Of a stretch of 8,863 nucleotides of DNA, positions 1 through 5,095 are shown in pieces. Source of the DNA: RUG626 sp964411785 (GTDB lineage Bacteria; Bacillota; Clostridia; Oscillospirales; Oscillospiraceae); contig CAYPMJ010000083.1 of assembly GCA_964411785.1 (NCBI GenBank), forward strand, positions 1 to 8,863, given 5' to 3'. The position numbers and the translations under genes were made by a program. Every line of letters begins with the position of its first letter. The first letter of the stretch is position 1. The notes under the pieces were generated by a model. That model did no database searches. It was not told the origin of the DNA and saw only the letters and a list, made by a program, of their open reading frames with translations.

Positions 1-197
1 CTCTTGATGTAGAGCAGATCGTCTTTTTTCAGCTTTCGCAGTAGTCGCTTGTAGGCGGGGCGGTCAAAGTCCTTTCCGCTCTGCTTGTCCATAAAGATTT
101 CCTTCTCCTGCACGCCAATCTCGTGCATGGCAATGAGCTGTCTGTCCTCATTCTGATCCCGCGTGCTTACGCGGATATATCCGTAAGTATTTGACAA
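1..197 (-). CDS. Serine recombinase (resolvase/invertase family), N-terminal part
   Basis: The first 65 residues of a site-specific serine recombinase; the rest lies beyond the window start. The N terminus reads MSNTYGYIRVSTRDQNEDRQ, in which YIRVST holds the family's catalytic Ser (residue 11) and an active-site Arg (residue 9). DKQSGKDFDRPAY followed by a Lys/Arg-rich segment and DDLLYIK matches the resolvase catalytic domain. I place the start at a TTG codon because the frame has no ATG between an upstream TGA and the conserved YGYIRVS, and a GGAGG (206-210) sits 8 nt upstream. Such proteins cut and rejoin DNA at short paired sites and are usual on transposons, plasmids and phages. Whether this one is a Tn3-type resolvase, a DNA invertase or a larger transposase cannot be told without the C-terminal region. 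Family call is firm; mobile-element context is inference. Confidence 0.85.
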   Translation of the reverse strand, partial: MSNTYGYIRVSTRDQNEDRQLIAMHEIGVQEKEIFMDKQSGKDFDRPAYKRLLRKLKKDDLLYIK

Positions 198-372
198 AAT
201 CTGTACCTCCGTTTCGTGAGTTCATGGAAGTCCCGCGTTTCGCGTCTTAGTACAGTCTGATGAGGGATGAGTGTGAGGACTATACAGGTATCGGCCAAAT
301 ATGCATAATAGCCCAACTGCAAAGCTCTGCGGCGTGTCTGCATGTCTCCTTGCTGAAGCCTGACAGAAAGCA

Positions 373-419
373 ATAATCCCTCAAACGCAGGGCATCAGGC
401 TCTGCGTTTGAGGGATTAT
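373..419. repeat. Near-perfect inverted repeat (21-bp stem, 5-nt loop)
   Basis: Arms 373-390 and 402-419 are perfect 18-bp reverse complements. The stem continues inward through one G-U pair and two further pairs (391-393 with 399-401) to a 5-nt loop at 394-398. Neither strand has a proper T-tract after the stem, so a standard intrinsic terminator is not well supported. It lies between the recombinase gene and the truncated regulator gene, outside any convincing coding sequence. It could be a transposon-end or recombination-site remnant, a bidirectional transcription block, or a structured RNA element. Confidence 0.8.
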
Positions 420-586
420 GCAACAGACGCAATCAGGGACTGGAAACATAACAAAAATCAGTCAAAGACAAAGATGTCCACCGTGAGGCGGAATCTGAAG
501 AAAGTCGGATTGTGTGAATTAAATGGTCTCCCACAGAACAAACTGCTATTTGACGTAACAGACTAAGGGGAGAGGGCGGCACTCGT
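420..586. other. Stretch with no convincing gene at a probable rearrangement junction
   Basis: Together with 198-372 this makes almost 390 bases without a supported gene. On the minus strand none of the three frames after the regulator's stop at 587 reads like the missing MocR C terminus. On the plus strand a 30-codon frame (474-566) reads MSTVRRNLKKVGLCELNGLP and onward, and stays open upstream without another start; it has no recognisable ribosome binding site and I do not recognise it. It may be the tail of a displaced gene. The junction with the regulator gene probably lies near 585-600. Confidence 0.4.
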
Positions 587-1684
587 TCAACCTGATCCGT
601 GTTTTAATCGGCGTCTGGCACGGTTCAGATGGCGTTCAAAATGCCCGCGTGATATATAGCGTGCCAGGACATACTGGTCGAACAGAGGCACGCTGCAATA
701 ATAAAACCCCAGTCGTTCGAGGTACTCGGACATAAGCGGCTCTGGCAGTATCATGTATCCCATACGCATAGACGGCGCCAGACTGTGTGAGAAGGTGTTG
801 AGATAAATGACATGGCCAAGGTCGTCCATGGCATAGAGCGTCTCAAGAGGCTTGCGGTTCAGCGAGAACTCGGAGTCAAAATCATCCTCGATGATAATGC
901 CGTTACGCTGTTTCGCCCAGGCAAGATACTCAAAACGCTTTGAGGCGGGTGCGGAAACTCCGGATGGGAAGCTGTGAAAGGGAGTGACATGGAGAACATC
1001 TGCTTTCGTGCTGCGAAGAGCCTCGGAGGAAATTCCGTTCTCGTCCAGGGACAGCAGTTCGTAACGTGCTCCCTGGGCAGAGTATATCTGCTGAATCTTC
1101 TTATAGGACGGATCCTCCAGCCCATAGAGCTTGTCGCGTCCAAGCAGCTGCACGATTATCCCGTACATATACTCGGACCCGGAACCGATAATTATCTGGT
1201 CAGGCTGAGCCGTCATGCCACGGTAGCGGAGCAGATATTCCGCGATGGCGTTGCGCAGCTCGGCGCAGCCCAGGTGCGGGGGCTTTGCAAGGAGCCTGGA
1301 GCCGTAGTCGGCAATAACCTCACGCATTATCTTTGTCAGGGCGGAGTATTGAAAGCCGGTGTCGGCACCTGCCGGTTCATCCGGCGGATCCTGACAGAGC
1401 CGGAGTGAGGGCTGTCTGCTGTTGTCGCTGGAGGTGGTTGGTTCAATACGGCATGCAAAATAACCACATCGTTCCTTTGAAACAACGTATCCTTCGTCTA
1501 TAAGCAAGCTGTAGGCAGCGTCAACAGTTACTACACTGACGCCCAGGTGTTCGGCGAAGGTGCGCTTTGATGGGAGCTTTGTCCCGGCCGCGATATTCCC
1601 GCGCTGAATATCCTCCTTGATAAGTCGGCTGAGCAGATAATACTTTGGCTGCTTTTCCTGCGTATGTAAATCGTATGTCAGCAT
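587..1684 (-). CDS. MocR-type (GntR wHTH plus aminotransferase-like) regulator, C-terminally truncated, PLP lysine replaced
   Basis: A 365-aa regulator with an N-terminal GntR winged helix (about 12-80; KLPSKRTFAEHLGVSVVTV) and a class-I aminotransferase fold (about 110 onward) with LRNAIAEYL, DPSYKK, TPFHSFPSG and IEDDFDSEF. In this family the fold binds pyridoxal phosphate as effector. The segment that normally carries the Schiff-base lysine reads YLNTFSHSLAPSMRMGYM: His300 (codon 785-787) stands where Lys is expected. The protein stops at RHLNRARRRLKHGSG, roughly 80-100 residues short of usual MocR length. The frame opens earlier, at 1756, but a perfect -35 box lies at 1758-1763, so that ATG would fall between the promoter boxes; the ATG at 1684 starts the conserved MLTYDL. 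The nearest AAGGAA (1701-1706) is 16 nt away, suggesting weak translation. It is divergent from an ECF S component, its likely target. It may be a degenerating gene or a PLP-independent DNA binder. Confidence 0.85.
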   Translation of the reverse strand: MLTYDLHTQEKQPKYYLLSRLIKEDIQRGNIAAGTKLPSKRTFAEHLGVSVVTVDAAYSLLIDEGYVVSKERCGYFACRIEPTTSSDNSRQPSLRLCQDPPDEPAGADTGFQYSALTKIMREVIADYGSRLLAKPPHLGCAELRNAIAEYLLRYRGMTAQPDQIIIGSGSEYMYGIIVQLLGRDKLYGLEDPSYKKIQQIYSAQGARYELLSLDENGISSEALRSTKADVLHVTPFHSFPSGVSAPASKRFEYLAWAKQRNGIIIEDDFDSEFSLNRKPLETLYAMDDLGHVIYLNTFSHSLAPSMRMGYMILPEPLMSEYLERLGFYYCSVPLFDQYVLARYISRGHFERHLNRARRRLKHGSG

Positions 1685-1749
1685 CTGATAATATAAAAAA
1701 TTCCTTATCTGATAATTTTCATATGTCCAAAAGTGATTATAATGATAAT
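1683..1749. promoter_or_regulatory. Repeated TGATAAT motifs, putative operator
   Basis: TGATAAT occurs at 1686-1692, 1710-1716 and 1743-1749, and a one-mismatch copy TGATTAT at 1734-1740. The copies at 1686, 1710 and 1734 are exactly 24 bp apart, and the first two share the longer ATCTGATAAT. They span both divergent promoters and reach the regulator's start codon. MocR proteins are known to bind direct repeats in shared divergent promoters, so these are the best operator candidates. The region is AT-rich, so some chance similarity is expected. Confidence 0.5.
1716..1743 (+). promoter_or_regulatory. Sigma-A-like promoter of the ECF S-component gene
   Basis: TATAAT at 1738-1743 with a weaker -35 TTTTCA at 1716-1721 (16-bp spacer). 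Transcription would start near 1750, leaving a leader of about 25 nt with an AAGGGGG ribosome binding site (1762-1768), too short for a riboswitch. The poor -35 suggests dependence on an activator. Confidence 0.5.
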
Positions 1750-1763
1750 ATCTCATTTGTCAA
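1736..1763 (-). promoter_or_regulatory. Consensus sigma-A promoter of the MocR-type gene
   Basis: On the minus strand TTGACA (1758-1763) is followed after 16 bp by TATAAT (1736-1741), both perfect. The -10 shares the palindrome ATTATAAT (1736-1743) with the opposite promoter, so the two cannot be occupied at once. Predicted transcript start is about 1729, which rules out the ATG at 1756 as translation start. Confidence 0.7.
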
Positions 1764-1775
1764 GGGGGTTAGGAC

Positions 1776-2315
1776 ATGAAAAAAACGAATTATTCAATAA
1801 GATGGCTGACCGTCTGCGCGGTGCTTATGGCGATTAACATTGTGATGAGCTCCAGCGTGTGCAGTATCCCGGTACCGGGCGGTCATCTGTATCTCAATGA
1901 CGCTATTATATGCACTGCCGCGATTCTGCTGGATCCGTTGGGAGCTTTTGCGGTGGGCGGTATCGGTGCTTTCCTGGGGGATTTGCTCTTTTACCCTGAC
2001 CCGATGTTTGTGTCGCTTGCTACACATGGGATTCAGGCAGTTGTGGTTTCTCTCTGCGTGAGGAAGCTCTTTACGGCAAAGGGAGAGCGCGGAGCGCTCA
2101 TAGCGGCGATTGTCGGGGTTATCATCGGCGCTCTTATCAATGTTCTGGGTTATTCGCTGGGCAGAGCCTATGTGTACCGCACCCCTGCGGATGCGCTTTT
2201 GAAGCTTCCGTTCCAGTTCCTCCAGGCTGGTGTAGGCTCAGCGGCAGCCGTAGTACTGTGTTTCCCATGCGGTCTCCGGAAGGCGTTCCGCCGCATTATG
2301 AAGCAGGAGAATTGA
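1776..2315 (+). CDS. ECF transporter S component (riboflavin-type S family), probable vitamin uptake
   Basis: A 179-aa integral membrane protein with five or six hydrophobic segments (about 10-28, 42-66, 73-97, 107-129, 145-166) and a basic tail. The segment IPVPGGHLYLNDAI (31-44) followed by LLDPLGAFAVGGIGAFLGDL matches the S-component family of energy-coupling factor vitamin transporters, and the length is typical. The S subunit binds the vitamin in the membrane; the shared EcfA/EcfA'/EcfT module must be encoded elsewhere since none is in the window. AAGGGGG lies 7 nt before the ATG. Divergence from a MocR-type regulator points to vitamin B6 or a related pyridine/pyrimidine compound, because MocR/PdxR proteins commonly control B6 synthesis and uptake; this substrate is inference. 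Riboflavin is less likely since no FMN riboswitch precedes it. No clear terminator follows. Confidence 0.85.
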   Translation: MKKTNYSIRWLTVCAVLMAINIVMSSSVCSIPVPGGHLYLNDAIICTAAILLDPLGAFAVGGIGAFLGDLLFYPDPMFVSLATHGIQAVVVSLCVRKLFTAKGERGALIAAIVGVIIGALINVLGYSLGRAYVYRTPADALLKLPFQFLQAGVGSAAAVVLCFPCGLRKAFRRIMKQEN

Positions 2316-2394
2316 AAACAAATTGAGAAATGTCATTTGATGTCTTGTAATTTCTGAGTATATGTGATAAGATGACCCCGGGTTGAATGTGTCT

Positions 2395-2580
2395 TCAGGG
2401 CAGCCAGATTGCTGTGACGGTCATATCATTGCGGTTCATATTGTGATGAAGGCCGCCTCCGGCTATTGTATATTGGTCACCTCTTAAGAGCTCGTGCGCG
2501 GACTCTGGGTACCACCTGCTTGTGCCTGGAAAGGCAATTTTGTGACTGATTAATATACAGCTTTCAGCTCCGGAAGCCAT
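2395..2580 (-). CDS. Possible small hypothetical protein (61 aa)
   Basis: A minus-strand frame of 61 residues starting MASGAESCILISHK and ending DMTVTAIWLP. The main support is a good ribosome binding site, GAGGAG (2587-2592), 6 nt before the ATG. The sequence contains RWYPESAHELLRGDQYTIAG, which reads like folded protein, with no membrane segment or signal peptide. I do not recognise a family. No clear promoter or terminator is visible; it is convergent with the ECF S gene. It could be a genuine small gene or the surviving end of a larger one. Confidence 0.35.
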   Translation of the reverse strand: MASGAESCILISHKIAFPGTSRWYPESAHELLRGDQYTIAGGGLHHNMNRNDMTVTAIWLP

Positions 2581-2737
2581 CTATGACTCCTCATGCAGCG
2601 GCCGTAGTGCGCTTCCCCCTCAAACTAATTTTTTAAGAGATGCGATCGTTTATCGGCGCTAGTTCATCCATGCCTGTGCTGACAGCAAGACGGTCGCGTG
2701 GTGATTGAGACTGATGAACCGGATGAGGAGGAGAGCG

Positions 2738-2965
2738 ATGATTTTAGGAAAGCGTAAAAGGAAGCAGACACCAATTGCGTTTGACAAGACGGGGAAGACC
2801 CCTGTTATACGTTCCAGCATTTGTACCGGGGAACAGGTTGCTGGATTTCGTGATGATTCCACCGGCCGGTTTCTTGAGATTATGCTGCTTCAGTCGCCAG
2901 GAGACTACCAGGATTTTCTGCGGCTCTATGATGTAGATGAGTCGGAAGTCAAGCGGGAGTGGTAG
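2738..2965 (+). CDS. Small conserved hypothetical protein (75 aa)
   Basis: A soluble 75-aa protein: basic N terminus MILGKRKRKQTPIAFD, a central SSICTGEQVAGFRDDSTGRF (26-45), then EIMLLQSPGDYQDFLRLYDV and an acidic/basic tail. I recall similar short proteins in Clostridia with an ICTGEQVAGF-like core, sometimes labelled aspartate dehydrogenase; no dehydrogenase fold could fit here, so that label should not be transferred. The frame is open to a TTG at 2705, but the ATG at 2738 has AGGAGGAG (2726-2733) at proper distance. Function unknown. A hairpin at 3090-3123 may end the transcript. Confidence 0.7.
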   Translation: MILGKRKRKQTPIAFDKTGKTPVIRSSICTGEQVAGFRDDSTGRFLEIMLLQSPGDYQDFLRLYDVDESEVKREW

Positions 2966-3141
2966 GAAGATACACCTTTGTATAACTGATTGAACCCGGA
3001 ACTCGTATTCAGAGCAGCGGCCACCTCTTTGAGGGTTCCTTCATCATCATAGACGTATAAAAGAGGAATATCTGAAGGTACATAAAGTGATCAGGGAGTC
3101 AGCTTTCTCGCTGGCCCCCTGATTTCTGCGACGAAATACAT
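2926..3141 (-). pseudogene. Probable decayed small gene with in-frame stop
   Basis: One minus-strand frame reads MYFVAEIRGPARKLTP from an ATG at 3139-3141, meets TGA at 3091-3093, and continues in the same frame as SLYVPSDIPLLYVYDDEGTL, then KEVAAALNTSSGFNQLYKG, to a TAG at 2926. The second half resembles the helix-turn-helix part of short phage-like or regulatory proteins (TLKEVAAALN). No good ribosome binding site precedes the ATG. Its 3' end overlaps the convergent 75-aa gene by about 40 bp, and codons after about 2974 look less protein-like, so a second lesion is possible. Recoding of TGA is not supported. Identity not recognised. Confidence 0.35.
3090..3123 (+). terminator. Hairpin downstream of the 75-aa gene, weak terminator
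   Basis: Arms 3090-3103 and 3110-3123 pair with one mismatch and one G-U, closing a 6-nt loop. Only TT follows the stem and a longer T run appears some 17 nt later, so it is a poor intrinsic terminator. It lies inside the probable decayed minus-strand gene. Confidence 0.35.
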
Positions 3142-3184
3142 TTTTCTATACACTAAATCTGCAGTTTCACCCTGCTTACCAAAC

Positions 3185-3217
3185 AAAAAAGTGCTGCCTT
3201 ACCGGGAGTACTTTTTT
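3185..3217 (-). terminator. Intrinsic terminator of spoIVA
   Basis: AAAAAAGTGCT (3185-3195) pairs with AGTACTTTTTT (3207-3217) with a single G-U; the loop has two more inner G-C pairs. On the minus strand the stem ends in TTTTTT followed by GTTT. It starts 12 nt after the spoIVA stop. The A/T flanks make it potentially bidirectional. Confidence 0.8.
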
Positions 3218-3229
3218 AATTGCGCCGCT

Positions 3230-4708
3230 TCACAGGATAATACAGATAAGCCCTCCAGCGCCCTCATTTATAATTCGCTGCAGTGTGTCACGAAGCTTAG
3301 ACTGGGCTTCGGGGGGCATCTTCTTGATCTTGGTTTGCAGACCTTCAGCTGCAATGTCGTGGAGTGATTTGCCAAATATATTGGATTCCCATATCTTACT
3401 GGTGTCACCCTCAAACTCCTGTAAAAGGAAGTTAATAATGTCCTCCGAGGAACGCTCGCCGCCAACAGCCGGTGAGACCTCTGTTTCAGTTTTGACAGCG
3501 ATAAGATGTATTGACGGCGCGCTGGCCTTCAGCTTGACGCTGTATTTTCCTCCGCGCCTGACGATCTCCGGTTCCTGGAGGGTCAGCTCCTCCGGGTCCG
3601 GCATGACTATACCGTACCCCTTTTCCTTTACATCCTGAAGTGCCGTCGCCACTCGATCGTATTCGCTTTTCATGCCGGAAAGCTCTGTGAGCAGTGTCAC
3701 AAGATCCCCATCATCAGATATCTGGAAGCCGGACACATCCGCAATGGTTCTATAAAACAGTTCCCTTGGAAGCTTCAGGTCCAGACGTACAACACCGCTT
3801 CCCAGGTCAAGCTCTTTGACAGCGGTGGAGCATATTTCTTCGCATTGATCCAGCTCTGCGGTTGTAAGCCTAACATCGCGTATGAGCTGCGCACGTTCCG
3901 CGCCGGCACGTACCGCACCCAGTACTGATGTTTTGATTGGATGATCCAGCGCCAAAGCGTCAAACCATTTTGGCAGAAACAGATCCATCTGACTTATTGG
4001 GAACTCATAAAGTGCTGCGCGCAGTACCTCTTGCAGATCCTGCTCCTGGAGGGTGAGACAATTTACTGCGAGAACGCAGCAGCCGTACTTCTCCGCCAGT
4101 GTTTCCCTGAGCACCTTTGTCTCTTCCGACCCAGGATGAGATGTGTTCAGGAGCATCACGAAAGGCTTTCCGATAGCATTCAGCTCACGGACTACACGCG
4201 CCTCCGCGTCCTCGTAGGCGTCACGTGGAAGCTCCGTCACTGAACCATCTGTGGTTACGACAACTCCAATAGTGGAGTGCTCCGTGATAACTTTTCTGGT
4301 TCCTGTCTCCGCAGCTTCCCGGACTGTCACCGGTTCACCGGACCAAGGTGTGGTGACATGCCGATCCTCACCGTTTTCCTTGTCACCGATTGCCCCATCG
4401 ACCATATAGCCAACGCAGTCGACCAGCCGGACGGAGATCATCGTGTTTTCGTCAAGTGAAAGTGAAACGGCATCTTCAGGGACGAATTTAGGCTCAGTAG
4501 TCATGATGGTGCGTCCGGAGCCGCTCTGCGGAAGTTCATCCTTGGCACGCTCCTTCACATAGACGTTCTCGATGTTGGGAATTACCATCGTCTCCATAAA
4601 ACGCTTGATAAACGTGGACTTTCCTGTCCGGACAGGCCCAACTACGCCGATATATATGTCCCCGCCTGTGCGCAGAGCAATGTCCTCATACAGCTTGATG
4701 TTTTCCAC
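3230..4708 (-). CDS. spoIVA: Stage IV sporulation protein A (spore coat basement ATPase)
   Basis: SpoIVA is made in the mother cell, binds the outer forespore membrane and polymerises in an ATP-dependent way into the platform for coat assembly. The 492-aa length matches the family. Walker A GPVRTGKS is at 24-31 (Lys30), the sensor threonines lie in TIMTTEP (68-74), and the Walker B-like DCVGYMVDGAIGD starts at Asp97; these positions coincide with those known in Bacillus subtilis. The middle and C-terminal parts (DLGSGVVRLDLKLPRELFY; IWGSN-like IWESNIFGKSLHDIAAEGL) and the hydrophobic end GGLICIIL are also typical, the tail being the membrane-targeting region. Start is GTG (4706-4708) giving MENIKLYEDI, with AAAGGGGG (4717-4724) 8 nt upstream. 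A sigma-E-like promoter lies just upstream and a terminator just downstream, so it is monocistronic. Intact. Confidence 0.97.
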   Translation of the reverse strand: MENIKLYEDIALRTGGDIYIGVVGPVRTGKSTFIKRFMETMVIPNIENVYVKERAKDELPQSGSGRTIMTTEPKFVPEDAVSLSLDENTMISVRLVDCVGYMVDGAIGDKENGEDRHVTTPWSGEPVTVREAAETGTRKVITEHSTIGVVVTTDGSVTELPRDAYEDAEARVVRELNAIGKPFVMLLNTSHPGSEETKVLRETLAEKYGCCVLAVNCLTLQEQDLQEVLRAALYEFPISQMDLFLPKWFDALALDHPIKTSVLGAVRAGAERAQLIRDVRLTTAELDQCEEICSTAVKELDLGSGVVRLDLKLPRELFYRTIADVSGFQISDDGDLVTLLTELSGMKSEYDRVATALQDVKEKGYGIVMPDPEELTLQEPEIVRRGGKYSVKLKASAPSIHLIAVKTETEVSPAVGGERSSEDIINFLLQEFEGDTSKIWESNIFGKSLHDIAAEGLQTKIKKMPPEAQSKLRDTLQRIINEGAGGLICIIL

Positions 4709-4730
4709 ACTGCTTACCCCCTTTGACCAA

Positions 4731-4759
4731 GTCGTATGTTAATGTCTATGGGAATAAGC
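4731..4759 (-). promoter_or_regulatory. Sigma-E-like promoter of spoIVA
   Basis: Minus strand: GCTTATT (4753-4759), a 14-bp spacer, then CATACGAC (4731-4738), close to the sigma-E consensus (KMATATT, 14-15 bp, CATACAMT). This is the expected mother-cell sigma factor for spoIVA. Predicted start near 4724 leaves a leader of only about 16 nt with the ribosome binding site at its very 5' end. Confidence 0.55.
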
Positions 4760-4803
4760 CGCGGCATATGACTTAAAAAAGAGGAAAGTTCCCTGAGGCA
4801 CTG

Positions 4804-4826
4804 AAAAACGGTCATTTAAAAACCGT
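4804..4826 (-). terminator. Weak intrinsic terminator of the DUF1538/P-II operon
   Basis: On the minus strand ACGGT (4822-4826) and ACCGT (4808-4812) form a short stem directly followed by TTTTT (4804-4808). The stem is only 5-6 bp with a 9-nt loop, so efficiency is doubtful and some read-through toward spoIVA is possible. The stop codon of the broken third gene lies in the loop. Confidence 0.4.
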
Positions 4827-5095
4827 CTATAATCTGCTTTTCCGCCCGGCGATCATCAGGACATTGTGTCGTCAGCTTTATAAGCCGGATCCCGGCAATT
4901 CTGACAATAGCGGCCTTGTGCATGAGACCGGCATCAGTGCAGAAGGCAGTAAACTGTAGACCAGCCACCACCCTGGTCCCGTCCATAATTATCGCGTCAC
5001 ATTCGCTGTAACCGGCAAGGATGCGTTACCATCGAGGGTACTTCAAAAGTGCTGACGACTATCACGCTGCAGCAAAGGTCAATTAATTCCGGCAT
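4816..5095 (-). pseudogene. Third operon gene, apparently split by a one-base frameshift
   Basis: An ATG at 5093-5095, inside the P-II gene's 3' end and preceded by GAGGAA, opens MPELIDLCCSVIVVSTFEVP but stops at 4997. A second frame, shifted by one base and open from 5025 to 4816, reads GYSECDAIIMDGTRVVAGLQ, then FTAFCTDAGLMHKAAIVRIA, and ends QIIDGF. Joined around 5000-5025 they would give a protein of about 92 residues, so a one-base insertion (or sequencing error) is the simplest reading. The alternative is a separate 56-aa protein from the ATG at 4986, which lacks a convincing ribosome binding site. The overlap with the P-II gene implies translational coupling. I do not recognise the family. 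Confidence 0.45.

Noticed and set aside
373..419. DNA-invertase switch (invertible segment) at the hairpin
   Set aside because: The arms are only a few nt apart, leaving no segment to invert; no promoter or coding segment lies between them.
974..1408. Long plus-strand open frame antisense to the MocR-type gene
   Set aside because: The minus strand carries clear wHTH and aminotransferase-fold motifs; the plus frame has no recognisable domain.
1685..1756. Extended N terminus of the MocR-type protein from the ATG at 1756
   Set aside because: A perfect TTGACA/TATAAT pair places the transcript start near 1729, and the extra residues are unlike the family.
1744..1775. Riboswitch in the ECF S-component leader
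   Set aside because: The predicted leader is about 25 nt and the whole gap between divergent starts is too small for a known vitamin riboswitch.
2316..2394. Terminator after the ECF S-component gene
   Set aside because: Only a 6-bp AGAAAT/ATTTCT repeat with a large loop is present, with no GC-rich stem or T-tract.
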